The position numbers and the translations under genes are program-made. DNA of 55,219 nt from CAIYOL01 sp964494805 (GTDB lineage Bacteria > Planctomycetota > Phycisphaerae > Sedimentisphaerales > Anaerobacaceae), in assembly GCA_964494805.1 (NCBI GenBank), contig CAZBST010000015.1, positions 1 through 55,219 on the forward strand. The letters run 5' to 3'. This document shows, piece by piece, positions 43,407-53,646 of the stretch. Position 1 is the stretch's first letter, and each line of letters opens with the position of its first letter. The notes below the pieces were generated by a model that did no database searches, was not told the origin of the DNA, and saw only the letters and a program-made list of their open reading frames with translations.

Positions 43407-46400
43407 CTACCTGTCAACAATTCCCAGAGCTTCCTTAATAGCGGCCTCTGCCTTTGCCTCGGTCTCTTCAACTTCTTTAATATCTGCAAACTCCTTCGGC
43501 AGTGGAGCTTCAGCAAGATGCTTGACCTTAATATCAAGATGCGGTTTGAAAGCCGTGCCGGCTGGTATCAGATGACCAAGTATCACGTTTTCCTTTAAGC
43601 CGCGAAGTTTATCTATCTTAGCGGATAGTGATGCAGCAGTCAAGACCTTAGTTGTCTCCTGGAAACTGGCTGCTGCGATGAAGCTTTCGGACTGCAGCGA
43701 AGCTTTTGTTATTCCCAAAAGTAATGTCTTGGCAGTTGCGGGTTTTGGCTTTCTCCCTTTTGCAGGTGTGCCGCCGATTGCTTCAACTCTTTCATTCATC
43801 GCAGCAAGCTCTTCGCTGCTGATAATCTGACCTTCCTGCAAATCTGTGGCATCTCCAAAACTGGTTATCTTGACACTATTGGCTAATCTCTCATTCTCTT
43901 TTCTGAACTGGAATTTATCAACGACCTCACCCGGCAGGAACGAACTGTCACCAACAGATTCAATCTCAACTTTACGCATCATTTGAGAACAGATAATCTC
44001 AATGTGTTTATCATTGATATTTACATTTTGTGAACGATAGACATTTTGAATCTCTGAGATTAAATATCTCTGCAACGCCTCTTCACCTTTAATTCGCAGA
44101 ATATCGTGTGGAACCAGCGGCCCATCCGTCAACGGGTCGCCGGCTTCTGCCATATCCCCGGCGTGAACATTCAGATGCCTGTCGCGCGGAATGTGGTGTT
44201 CCTTCTCCATTCCGGATTCGGCGCGAATTATAACTGTCATTTTGCCTTTGCGTTTATCGCTTCGCAGCTCGACCCGGCCTGAGATTTCCGCCATTGCGGC
44301 GGGGTCTTTGGGTTTGCGTGCTTCAAATACTTCTGTAACTCTCGGCAGGCCGCCTGTGATGTCTTGGGTGCCGGCGGCCGCCCGGGGTTGATGAGCAAGC
44401 AACTGGCCTGCACGAACTTGCTGGCCTTCGTCAACCTCAATCCTGGCTCCGGCAGGCAGATAGTGAACATCAAGTATTTTGCCGTCCACATCTTCTATGA
44501 TAATTTGTGGATGTGTATCTCCTTTATGCTCGATTACCACAGGCCTGCCAAGCTGGCCTTTTCGCTCTTCTTCAAGCCGGATTGTCTCACCTTCTATGAC
44601 ATCTACAAACGCAATTTGGCCCGGCACCTCCGCCAGTATCGGCGTGCGGTGTGGGTCCCAGGAGAACAACAGTTTACCTACAGAGCACGAGTGTCTGTCT
44701 TCTACGTGCATAAGTGCACCATAAGGCACCTTATACTTTTCAAGCTCACGGCCCTTTTGGTCTAATATAGCAACTTCACCGGTGCGCTTTAGTACGACTC
44801 CTTTAGACCTGACTGGCCTCTTTTCCTTGGGCTTTGTGTCTGTAGAGGATGCTTCGCCTCTCGAAGTGAAAGAACGAGAAGATTCCCACGGGTCCTCAAC
44901 AACGCCCAAATTTCTGAACTCAACTTTTCCTTCGGCGCCGGCTTTCTGGCCGCTCTCAAGTATGGCTCTCGCAGCGATGCCGCCGGTATGGAACGTGCGC
45001 AGTGTCAGCTGTGTGCCGGGTTCACCGATTGACTGTGCAGCAACAATGCCGACTGCAGAACCTTCTTCGACAAGACCGCCGGTACTCATATCCCAGCCGT
45101 AACACTTCGCACAAATACCAAATGTGCTGTCACAGGTCAGGGCACTTCTGACTCTGATGGCATCAAGCCCCAAAGCCTCGATCTTCGCCGCTGACTGAGG
45201 GGTAATAACCTCGTTCTCACGAACAATCATTTCATCGGTAATCGGGTTTCGGATATTATCTCTGGCGGTTCTGCCGACAATAAGTTGAGAAAGTGGTATA
45301 TCAACCTGCTCGCCTCTGCTGACTATACTTTTGGTAATTCCCTGTAAGGTTCCGCAATCGCGCTCGGTGACAATTACATTTTGTGCTACATCGATTAGCT
45401 TGCGGGTAAGATAACCGGAATTAGCGGTCTTCAATGCGGTATCAGCCAGCCCCTTACGAGCTCCATGCGTGGAGCTAAAGTACTCAAGAACAGTCAAGCC
45501 CTCCCGGAAGTTCGACTTAATTGGGGTCTCGATAATCTCACCGCTGGGATTAGCCATTAACGCTCGCATTCCAGCGAGCTGCTGAATCTGGTCGACACTG
45601 CCTCTTGCACCGGAATCGGTCATTATATATATCGGGTTCAGATACGGAGAACCATCCTCCTTTGTATCTTCCCTAAGGGCACGTATCATTTCGCCGGTAA
45701 CTGCCACGCGAGCATGTGTCCATGCATCGATAACCTGGTTGTACCTTTCACCCTCAGTCAGAACACCATCACTGTAATTGGCATGGATTTTACTAACCTT
45801 TTTTTCCGTTTCGTCGATAATCTCCTGTTTTCTCACTGGTATTTTCAGGTCGGTAATACCAAAGCTCAAGCCCCCAAGCGTGGCATGTTTGAAGCCTACA
45901 TCCTTTATTTTATCAAGCAAATCTACTGTTTTAGCACTGCCGGCCAGTTCAAAGCAGTCGCTAATCACCCCGCTCAATTTTTTCTGAGACATTGTCATAT
46001 TGTAAAACGGCATCTCAGCAGGAAGCATATCATTGAAAATGCACCTTCCGACCGTTGTCTCAATTATCTGGCTGGATAACCCCTCAGGGGAACGTCCCAT
46101 CCCCGCAGTTTCCGGAATCGTTTCTTTTCGAGCCTTAGGCTGTTCGCGTTTTGAGTCCTTTTTCAAAATGGCGGTTGTACCTTCATCTCCTTCAAAGCTC
46201 TTGACCGGCTTATTAACCTTTACGCTAATGACAGCGTGCAAAGCGATTCTCCCCATTTCATAGGCCATTATAGCCTCGAAAGTGTCTCTAAAAGCCATCC
46301 CTTGTCCTTTTTGACCCGAGCTGATAGAAGTCAAATAGTAGTTCCCCATAACCATATCCTGGGAGGGCCCAACCATAGGAGAGCCGTTGGCAGGCGAGAA

Positions 46401-47855
46401 AATGTTGCTGGTCGGCATCATCAAGGTATGACTTTCGGCCTGAGCTTCGATACTCAGCGGCAAATGTACAGCCATCTGGTCGCCGTCGAAGTCGGCATTG
46501 AAGCCCCTGCAGGCCAACGGATGAAGCATAATGGCGTTGCCTTCCACAAGAATCGGTTCGAAGGCCTGAATACCCATTCGATGAAGGGTAGGCGCACGGT
46601 TGAGCAAAACAGGATGCTGATGAATGGCTTCCTCCAGGATATCCCATACCTGCTCATCCCGCCGTTCGATTATTCTCTTTGCACTTTTAATAGTATCGGC
46701 AAGACCATGCTGTTTAAGTTTTCGAATAATAAACGGCTGATACAGCTCCAAAGCTATTTTCTTCGGTAGGCCGCACTGATAGAGTTTTAGATTAGGCCCT
46801 ACTACAATCACCGAGCGAGCTGAGTAGTCCACCCGCTTGCCGAGCAGATTTTCGCGGAATCGACCTTGCTTGCCCTTAATCATATCGGTCAAGCTCTTCA
46901 ACGGCCGACTATTACTGCCGAGGACCGGCCTGCGGCATCGGCCATTGTCTAACAGCGAATCAACGGCCTGCTGCAGCATTCTTTTTTCATTGCGGATAAT
47001 CACTTCAGGTGCATTGAGGTCTATAAGCTTTTTCAATCGGTTGTTACGATTGATAATTCGCCTGTAAAGGTCATTGAGGTCGCTGGTTGCAAAGTTGCCG
47101 CTTTCAAGAAGAACCAAAGGACGCAAATCCGGCGGAATAACAGGAACAACTTCAAGCACCATCCACTCGGGCTTGTTATTGCTACTCCTGATTGCGTTGA
47201 CCGTCTTAAGACGTTTCGTAAGGTCCTTGATTTTCTGAGCGCTGTTGGTTTTGACTACTGCAGCTCTGAGCTCACTGCTCAATACATCCAGGTCAAGATT
47301 TGTCAACAGGGCCTTGATGGCTTCGGCGCCCATCAATGCCTTAAACGCATTGCCGTATTTGTTCAATGCCTCACGGTATTCTTCTTCGCTAAGCAGTTGA
47401 CCCAGCTTTAAGGGGCTTTGGCCGGCGTCGGTAACTACATAGTCCTGGAAGTAAATTATTTTTTCCAGGTCTAACGCTTTCATCGCCAAAAGAGTGCTGA
47501 GATGGTTCGGTATGGCCTTGAAAAACCATATATGCACCACCGGCGCCGCAAGATTGATATGTCCCATTCGCTTGCGACGAACGCGACTATGCGTAACTTT
47601 GACGCCGCAGCGGTCACAAATTATCCCCTTGAACTTGGTGCCTTTATATTTGCCGCAGGCACACTCCCAATCCCGCTCAGGACCGAAGATTCGTTCGCAG
47701 AATAAGCCGTCCTTCTCCGGCCGATATGTACGGTAGTTGATAGTCTCGGGCTTGCGAACCTCACCAAAAGACCAGCTGCGGATATCATTGGGACTGGCCA
47801 ATGAAATTTTGACCAAACCATAATCATTAATACGATCGTATATATTTCCCAACAT
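43407..47855 (-). CDS. rpoC: RNA polymerase beta-prime subunit
   Basis: 1482 residues. The N-terminal zinc ribbon reads CACGKYKGTKFKGIICDRCG; the catalytic motif FNADFDGDQMAVH supplies the three Asp that hold the active-site magnesium. The second zinc site is CDSTFGICAKC, and the trigger-loop region shows GEPGTQLTLRTFHTGG. Ribosome site TAGGAG. It is complete and follows rpoB by 54 bases, a spacer that contains a 20-mer also found at 19208-19227. Confidence 0.98.
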   Translation of the reverse strand: MLGNIYDRINDYGLVKISLASPNDIRSWSFGEVRKPETINYRTYRPEKDGLFCERIFGPERDWECACGKYKGTKFKGIICDRCGVKVTHSRVRRKRMGHINLAAPVVHIWFFKAIPNHLSTLLAMKALDLEKIIYFQDYVVTDAGQSPLKLGQLLSEEEYREALNKYGNAFKALMGAEAIKALLTNLDLDVLSSELRAAVVKTNSAQKIKDLTKRLKTVNAIRSSNNKPEWMVLEVVPVIPPDLRPLVLLESGNFATSDLNDLYRRIINRNNRLKKLIDLNAPEVIIRNEKRMLQQAVDSLLDNGRCRRPVLGSNSRPLKSLTDMIKGKQGRFRENLLGKRVDYSARSVIVVGPNLKLYQCGLPKKIALELYQPFIIRKLKQHGLADTIKSAKRIIERRDEQVWDILEEAIHQHPVLLNRAPTLHRMGIQAFEPILVEGNAIMLHPLACRGFNADFDGDQMAVHLPLSIEAQAESHTLMMPTSNIFSPANGSPMVGPSQDMVMGNYYLTSISSGQKGQGMAFRDTFEAIMAYEMGRIALHAVISVKVNKPVKSFEGDEGTTAILKKDSKREQPKARKETIPETAGMGRSPEGLSSQIIETTVGRCIFNDMLPAEMPFYNMTMSQKKLSGVISDCFELAGSAKTVDLLDKIKDVGFKHATLGGLSFGITDLKIPVRKQEIIDETEKKVSKIHANYSDGVLTEGERYNQVIDAWTHARVAVTGEMIRALREDTKEDGSPYLNPIYIMTDSGARGSVDQIQQLAGMRALMANPSGEIIETPIKSNFREGLTVLEYFSSTHGARKGLADTALKTANSGYLTRKLIDVAQNVIVTERDCGTLQGITKSIVSRGEQVDIPLSQLIVGRTARDNIRNPITDEMIVRENEVITPQSAAKIEALGLDAIRVRSALTCDSTFGICAKCYGWDMSTGGLVEEGSAVGIVAAQSIGEPGTQLTLRTFHTGGIAARAILESGQKAGAEGKVEFRNLGVVEDPWESSRSFTSRGEASSTDTKPKEKRPVRSKGVVLKRTGEVAILDQKGRELEKYKVPYGALMHVEDRHSCSVGKLLFSWDPHRTPILAEVPGQIAFVDVIEGETIRLEEERKGQLGRPVVIEHKGDTHPQIIIEDVDGKILDVHYLPAGARIEVDEGQQVRAGQLLAHQPRAAAGTQDITGGLPRVTEVFEARKPKDPAAMAEISGRVELRSDKRKGKMTVIIRAESGMEKEHHIPRDRHLNVHAGDMAEAGDPLTDGPLVPHDILRIKGEEALQRYLISEIQNVYRSQNVNINDKHIEIICSQMMRKVEIESVGDSSFLPGEVVDKFQFRKENERLANSVKITSFGDATDLQEGQIISSEELAAMNERVEAIGGTPAKGRKPKPATAKTLLLGITKASLQSESFIAAASFQETTKVLTAASLSAKIDKLRGLKENVILGHLIPAGTAFKPHLDIKVKHLAEAPLPKEFADIKEVEETEAKAEAAIKEALGIVDR

Positions 47856-47882
47856 TTAAAGTTAACTCCTAAGGTAACTATT

Positions 47883-47902
47883 TACCATTTAACCAATTAT
47901 CA
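47883..47902. repeat. Spacer 20-mer, second copy
   Basis: Exact copy of 19208-19227, in the rpoB-rpoC spacer just before the rpoC ribosome site. Confidence 0.6.
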
Positions 47903-47909
47903 TTTACCA

Positions 47910-50900
47910 TTATAAAGCAGCGCTTCCAAGCCGTTTCTTCTCAAGTTGAATATTCAATCCCAATCCTCTTATCTCGTTGCACAACACATCAAAGGAAAGC
48001 GGGGTGCCCGCTTCAAGCCTGTTTTGTCCTTTGACCGTTGATTCATAGATTTTTGTTCGGCCCTCAACATCGTCGCTTTTGACCGTCAGCATTTCCTGCA
48101 GGGTATAAGCCGCCCCGTAGCCTTCCAGAGCCCACACTTCCATTTCACCGAATCTTTGTCCACCGGTCCTGGCCTTGCCGCCTAACGGCTGCTGTGTAAT
48201 AAGACTGTATGGGCCGGTTGCTCTGGCATGTATCTTGTCATCAACAAGGTGATGCAGCTTCATCATATACATATATCCTATAGTGGCAGTCTGGTCGAAC
48301 GGCTCACCTGTTCTTCCATCGTACAATTGAGTCTTCAGGGTTGGGGGGACATGCACAAAAAGCTCATCGCTAAGCGGTGCCTGTTTATTTTTTTCCAACT
48401 CGGCCTTTCGTTTGCTCATAAGCTCGTTTGCTTCGACCGTGAGCTTTTGGATATCTTCCTCAGTGGCACCGTCGAAAACCGGCGTAATCGCCCGAAAGCC
48501 CAGCACCTTTGCCACCCAGCCAAGATGCGTTTCGAGAATTTGGCCGACATTCATTCGGCTCGGCACACCAAGAGGATTCAACAAAATATCCAAAGGTGTG
48601 CCGTCTTCGAGGAGCGGCATATCCTCTTCGGGCACAATCTTGGCAATAACACCCTTGTTGCCGTGGCGTCCGGCCATTTTATCACCGATTGACAATATCC
48701 TTTTAGTGGCGATGTAAACCTTTACCATTTCCAGCACACCACTGGCCAGCTCATCACCGTGCTTCAAACTATCAATCCTGCGTTTTTTCTCTTCTTGAAT
48801 CTCAGACAATCTCACCCAGGACTTATCCACAATTTTCTGCACATCGTCCCTGACCGAAGCGGGCTTGACCCACTTAATATCAAAGCCATCTACCTGCTCA
48901 TAAATAACATCATCATCAGTGCTGACTCCGACTTTCTGACGTGTGGATGGGTCTACAATATTAACGTCGAACTTCTTGTGGATGGCTTCAATCATTTGCC
49001 TGAATATGGCACATTCTTTGGTACGCATCTCTTGTTCATATTTTTTTATCTGGGCCTTGAGTGCTTTCTTTTGTTCCTCGCCGCCTGCACCACGTCTGGT
49101 GAATCGTTCTGTTTTTATCACCACTCCCTCATATCCGCTGGGCAATTCCAGCGAGTCATTTTTGACGTCTTCTCCCGCTCTTCCAAATATGGCGTGCAGC
49201 AATTTCTCCTCAGGCGTCAGCTCGGTCTTGCTCTTGGGCACTACCTTGCCTACCAGAATATCACCGGGACACACCCTTGTTCCCTCACGAATTACGCCGT
49301 GTTCATCAAGATTCCGCAGAGCCTTTTCGCTGACATTGGGAATATCACGGGTAAATTCTTCCCTGCCGAGGCGGGTCTCTCGAACCTCTGATGTAAATTC
49401 GTCGATATGAATACTTGTAAAACTATCGTTCCTGACGAGTTTCTCGCTGACAATAATTGCATCTTCAAAGTTAAAACCATCGAAAGTAACAAATCCCACA
49501 AGCAGATTTCTACCGAGGGCCAATATGCCGTTGGCAGTGCCGCCACCGTCTGCTATGACTTGGCCTTTCTGAACCTTTTCGCCGCGTTTAACTACGGGCT
49601 TCTGATTAAGGCAGGTTCTCTCGTTCAGACCGACAAACTTTTCGAGCTTATATTCTTCAGTATGGTTGAGAACTATCTTGGTGGCATCAACCGAAGTAAC
49701 AACATCGTTGCCCTTCGCACGGACGACCATACTCGAGTTTTGACCGACTACTTCCTCCATACCCGTGCTAACCAAAGGCGCCTCTGTTTTTAGCAGCGGA
49801 ACCGCCTGTCGCTGCATATTTGAACCCATCAAAGCCCGGTTTGCATCATCGTGCTCCAAGAACGGAATAAGCGAAGCAGAAACACCAACAATTTGTTTGG
49901 CTGAAACATCAACATAATTTACCTCGTCGTGGGGAACCTGGGCTAGTTCCCCTCCTTTCATAGCCAGCACCATTCCCTTTTGGATTTCACGTGTATCCGG
50001 GTCAAATATGTTGGGCGCAGCAATCACTGCCTTCATATCTTCATCCGCCCGCAAGTAGTCAACTTTGCCGGTGGCCTTGCCTTTTTCCACACGCCGGTAT
50101 GGTGTAAGCAGAAAGCCATACTCATCAACTGTGGCAAATATCGCCAACGAGGAAATCAAACCAATGTTTGTCCCCTCCGGCGTTTCAACTGGACAGATTC
50201 TGCCGTAATGGCTGATATGAACATCGCGAACTTCAAAACCTGCTCGCCGTCTGTTTAATCCGCCGGGACCAAGAGCCGACAAACGCCTTTCATGTGTCAA
50301 TTGACTTAAAGCATTGGTTTGGTCGACAATCTGGCTCAGTTCACCGCGACCAAAGAAATAGTTGATACTGCTCGATACGCTCTTGGAATTCACCAGGTCC
50401 GCTATCCGCACCGATTCATCAACCTCTCTTTTCATGCTCATTCGTTCCTGAACAGTTTTGCGTAGTCTCAACAGCCCCTTCCTGATTTCGTCGCCGGCAA
50501 GCTCATCGATTGTTCGTAGCCGCCTGTTACCCAGATGGTCAATATCGTCAACCTCTCCTTCGTTGTCGCGCAAAGCCAGTATGTATTTCATTGTATTGAA
50601 GAAATCTTCGGGCCTCAGCGTCATTTCACCTTCGTCCACCGTCTGCCCGAATTTACGATTCAATCTGAACCTGCCGACCTTGCCCAGACGATAACGGTTA
50701 ACATCGGAGAATTTCTCATTAAAAAAGACTTTCGCCTTTTTGTCATTGGCCGGATTGCCGGGCCTTAATCTCATATAAAACTTTAACAACGCCTGCTCCT
50801 GGCTCTGGCAATCATCCTCCGCAAGGGTATTCAAAATAAGCGTATCGCGTGCTTCCTCGATAACTTCGACTTTCTTTGCTCCGGCCTGCTGTACTAAAGA

Positions 50901-51668
50901 GACTCTGTCGCCGATTTGTGTGCCGGCTTTGACTATAATTTCACCGGTTTTCACATCCGCTATTGGTTCCACCGCCCACATAGCAGGGGTAAGTTGCGCC
51001 GACGAGATAGTCCTCGTTGGATAAAATAAACGCAGTATTTGTGCTGTGGTGCCATACTCCGGGCACATTGCCCGCAAAAAAATGGTCGCCGGTATCTTAC
51101 TGGACTGGTCTATCTTGACAACCAAAACGTCTTTGCGGGTCACGCTTATCTCTATCCAGCTGCCCCGCTCCGGTATGATTCTGCCGCCGTGCAGCACCCT
51201 GTCGCCTTCTTTGCTCTCGATGAGAAAATCAACACCGGGACTGCGATGAAGCTGGCTTACTATAGTACGCTCGGCACCGCTGAAGATAAACTCTCCGCCG
51301 CCTATCATAACCGGCATCTCGCCAAGGTATACCGACTGCTCAGCCAAATCTTCGCCCTCTTTTGTGCGCAATCTACAACAGATTTTTAACGGGTACCCGT
51401 ACGTCAGCCGTAACTGCCGGCACTCGTTGGGCGTGTAGCGGGGGTTTTCCAGTTCGTAGTAAAGATATTCCAAATGCATCGTCTTGTCGAAGTTCACAAT
51501 AGGGAATACCTCGCGAAACAAACTTTCCAGACCAACGCACTTTCTTCTGGTCGGTGTTACATTCACCTGCAGGAAACGCTCATAACTTTTCTTCTGTATT
51601 TCTACCAGGTCCGGAATCTCAATAACATCACGGACTCTACCAAAATTACGGACGCTCTGTGAAACCAT
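47910..51668 (-). CDS. rpoB: RNA polymerase beta subunit
   Basis: 1252 residues. The rifampicin region has FFGRGELSQIVDQTNALSQL and THERRLSALGPGGLNRRRAG, with the sensitive-type residues. Downstream motifs include GRICPVETPEGTNIGLISSL, GDKMAGRHGNKGVI and GEMEVWALEGYGAAYTLQEM. AAAGGGG lies seven bases before the ATG. Complete. Confidence 0.98.
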   Translation of the reverse strand: MVSQSVRNFGRVRDVIEIPDLVEIQKKSYERFLQVNVTPTRRKCVGLESLFREVFPIVNFDKTMHLEYLYYELENPRYTPNECRQLRLTYGYPLKICCRLRTKEGEDLAEQSVYLGEMPVMIGGGEFIFSGAERTIVSQLHRSPGVDFLIESKEGDRVLHGGRIIPERGSWIEISVTRKDVLVVKIDQSSKIPATIFLRAMCPEYGTTAQILRLFYPTRTISSAQLTPAMWAVEPIADVKTGEIIVKAGTQIGDRVSLVQQAGAKKVEVIEEARDTLILNTLAEDDCQSQEQALLKFYMRLRPGNPANDKKAKVFFNEKFSDVNRYRLGKVGRFRLNRKFGQTVDEGEMTLRPEDFFNTMKYILALRDNEGEVDDIDHLGNRRLRTIDELAGDEIRKGLLRLRKTVQERMSMKREVDESVRIADLVNSKSVSSSINYFFGRGELSQIVDQTNALSQLTHERRLSALGPGGLNRRRAGFEVRDVHISHYGRICPVETPEGTNIGLISSLAIFATVDEYGFLLTPYRRVEKGKATGKVDYLRADEDMKAVIAAPNIFDPDTREIQKGMVLAMKGGELAQVPHDEVNYVDVSAKQIVGVSASLIPFLEHDDANRALMGSNMQRQAVPLLKTEAPLVSTGMEEVVGQNSSMVVRAKGNDVVTSVDATKIVLNHTEEYKLEKFVGLNERTCLNQKPVVKRGEKVQKGQVIADGGGTANGILALGRNLLVGFVTFDGFNFEDAIIVSEKLVRNDSFTSIHIDEFTSEVRETRLGREEFTRDIPNVSEKALRNLDEHGVIREGTRVCPGDILVGKVVPKSKTELTPEEKLLHAIFGRAGEDVKNDSLELPSGYEGVVIKTERFTRRGAGGEEQKKALKAQIKKYEQEMRTKECAIFRQMIEAIHKKFDVNIVDPSTRQKVGVSTDDDVIYEQVDGFDIKWVKPASVRDDVQKIVDKSWVRLSEIQEEKKRRIDSLKHGDELASGVLEMVKVYIATKRILSIGDKMAGRHGNKGVIAKIVPEEDMPLLEDGTPLDILLNPLGVPSRMNVGQILETHLGWVAKVLGFRAITPVFDGATEEDIQKLTVEANELMSKRKAELEKNKQAPLSDELFVHVPPTLKTQLYDGRTGEPFDQTATIGYMYMMKLHHLVDDKIHARATGPYSLITQQPLGGKARTGGQRFGEMEVWALEGYGAAYTLQEMLTVKSDDVEGRTKIYESTVKGQNRLEAGTPLSFDVLCNEIRGLGLNIQLEKKRLGSAAL

Positions 51669-51766
51669 TTGACTACCCCTTTAAATTCGTCTTTCGGTTG
51701 CGCGGCTCGTAACGGTTACATTTAACGCCTGATGAAACGAACTTCACTACTGTTCGACGATATTCA

Positions 51767-52273
51767 TTATGCTAATTCAACTACCGCGCCCACCGCCTCA
51801 AGTTTCGCTTTAGCGGAATCTGCGTCGGCCTTGCTCAGTCCTTCCTTGACCGGCTTTGGAGCGCCTTCGACAAGGTCTTTAGCTTCCTTCAACCCTAATC
51901 CAGTAATAGCTCTTACTTCTTTGATAACCTGAATCTTCTTATCGCCGACTGCTTTGAGGACCACATTAAAGCTGGTCTTCTCTTCCTTTTGCTCCGCCTG
52001 GCCTTGTGCAGCAGGCCCTGCCATCACAACAGCGCCACCGGCAGCCGGCTCAATTCCATATTCATCCTTAAGATAATCGCCAAGCTCTTTAGCCTGCATC
52101 AATGTCAGCTCGACTATCTTGTCACCAAGCTTCTTAATCTCACTGTTCCATTTCTTTGTCTCTTTAACTTCCTTTGCCTCTTTAACTTCCTTTGTCTTTT
52201 TAGGTTCCTTCGCTTCCTGCGATTTTCCCGTTTCCTCGGTCTGCTTCGTTTCTTTTGTTGCTTCTTCTGCCAT
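51767..52273 (-). CDS. rplL: Ribosomal protein L7/L12 with Lys/Glu-rich N-terminal extension
   Basis: 168 residues; the family is about 120-130. Residues 1-41 are a low-complexity Lys/Glu/Thr stretch built of near-repeats (KEPKKTKEVKEAKEVKE). From about 44 the dimerisation domain (KIVELTLMQAKELGDYL), the hinge (AAGGAVVMAGPAAQG) and the C-terminal domain (FNVVLKAVGDKKIQVIKEVR, LGLKEAKDLVEGAPKPVKEG) are normal. It forms the stalk that recruits GTPases. GGAG precedes the ATG. Confidence 0.96.
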   Translation of the reverse strand: MAEEATKETKQTEETGKSQEAKEPKKTKEVKEAKEVKETKKWNSEIKKLGDKIVELTLMQAKELGDYLKDEYGIEPAAGGAVVMAGPAAQGQAEQKEEKTSFNVVLKAVGDKKIQVIKEVRAITGLGLKEAKDLVEGAPKPVKEGLSKADADSAKAKLEAVGAVVELA

Positions 52274-52373
52274 TTTTTAACTCCTATCAGTTAGTGCCAG
52301 GCGGTAGCCGAAACTCCGTCGCTTCGTTTAACCCATAATAGGGGCAACCGCACAAGCAATCTTGTATCTCACT

Positions 52374-52907
52374 TTATGCCGCTTGCTTCTCAGCCCTTTC
52401 CGCAATAGTCTTTATACAACCCGCGATAACTCCTGCAGCGGCGCCGAAGGCAGCAGCCAATCCTGCGGCGGGCGACCATACTAAGCTGACAATACCGCTC
52501 TGCAATTCCGCCCGCGTCGGCATTTTTGAAAGCCCTTTCGCCGCCTTGGCATCCAACACCGAACCTTCCAGAAAGGCCCCTTTAATCTCTATCACCGGAA
52601 TCTTCTTGCCGTACTCGACTACCTCTTTTGCAACGTCAACTATGCTGTCGCCGCCATAAGCAATAGTGCAGGGACCGTTGAATAAAGCCGTTGCCGGTTC
52701 CATCTGACGATTAGACAACACCTTTTTGAACAGCGAATTCTTCACTACCGATATTCTGATGCCTTTTTCCTTCAACCCGCCGCGCATCAGGTTTGCATCA
52801 ACACCGCCGAGACCTGTGGTGTTGATAACAAGAAAATCCTTGATATTTTCACTGGCGATTTTCTTTTCCAGTTCTGATTGCAGCAATTCTTTTACGTATT
52901 TGCTCAT
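52374..52907 (-). CDS. rplJ: Ribosomal protein L10
   Basis: 177 residues. The globular part shows MRGGLKEKGIRISVVKNSLF and ALFNGPCTIAYGGD; the C-terminal helix (AAFGAAAGVIAGCIKTIAER) binds L7/L12 dimers. It forms the base of the stalk. AAGGTG lies before the ATG. In E. coli L10 represses its own mRNA; no leader structure was worked out here. Confidence 0.95.
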   Translation of the reverse strand: MSKYVKELLQSELEKKIASENIKDFLVINTTGLGGVDANLMRGGLKEKGIRISVVKNSLFKKVLSNRQMEPATALFNGPCTIAYGGDSIVDVAKEVVEYGKKIPVIEIKGAFLEGSVLDAKAAKGLSKMPTRAELQSGIVSLVWSPAAGLAAAFGAAAGVIAGCIKTIAERAEKQAA

Positions 52908-52971
52908 CTTTTCACCTTCAATCTCAATGTGCCCATCGTAAGTGTCCTTGTGATCCTGCGCAAAGACGGCC

Positions 52972-53646
52972 TTAAACGCTGACCATCACGCTCGGACTCA
53001 TCGTCGCAGATATGCACATTTTTTTGATATATGTGCCTTTCGTCGACGCTGGCTTAATTTTCCTTATATGCGAGAGCAACGCTTCGATATTAGCAACTAA
53101 TTTTTCCGTCTCGAAGCTCTGCTTACCGACTACGACGTGGACGTTTCCGCCGGCGTCGTTTTTAAATTCGATTTTTCCTGCAGCAAACTCGGCTACTGCG
53201 GTTGCAACATCAGCGGTCACCGAGCCGTTTTTAGGCGAAGGCATTTTACCCTGCGGCCCGAGAACCCGGCCGAGTTTGCCGACCTTACCCATTACTTTTG
53301 GTGTCGCAATAGCCACATCAAAATCCAGCCAGCCGTCGGCAACCTTTTTTATCAGCTCATCACAGCCGGCTTCAATAGCGCCGGCCGCCTTCGCCGCCTC
53401 GATGTCCTTGTCCTCGCAGAAAGCAATAACTTTCTTCTGCTTACCTATCCCGTGAGGTAAAGACAGCGAGCCGCGAATCAACTGGTCGGTCTGTTTTGGG
53501 TCAATGCCCAAATGCAGCACACATTCTATACTCTGGTCAAACTTTACCGAGTTAAACGATTTTATTTTCGCTACTGCTTCAGCCAGGCTTATCGGCTCCT
53601 CGCTTCGCTGCTCAAATTCCTTTTTGTATCTCTTGCCTCTATTCAT
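52972..53646 (-). CDS. rplA: Ribosomal protein L1
   Basis: 224 residues from ATG 53646 (MNRGKRYKKEFEQ), overlapping the rplK stop by eight bases; a GTG seven codons earlier is less likely. ATPKVMGKVGKLGRVLGPQG, MPSPKNGSVT and GNVHVVVGKQSF are typical. L1 forms the mobile stalk that releases E-site tRNA. Confidence 0.96.
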   Translation of the reverse strand: MNRGKRYKKEFEQRSEEPISLAEAVAKIKSFNSVKFDQSIECVLHLGIDPKQTDQLIRGSLSLPHGIGKQKKVIAFCEDKDIEAAKAAGAIEAGCDELIKKVADGWLDFDVAIATPKVMGKVGKLGRVLGPQGKMPSPKNGSVTADVATAVAEFAAGKIEFKNDAGGNVHVVVGKQSFETEKLVANIEALLSHIRKIKPASTKGTYIKKMCISATMSPSVMVSV

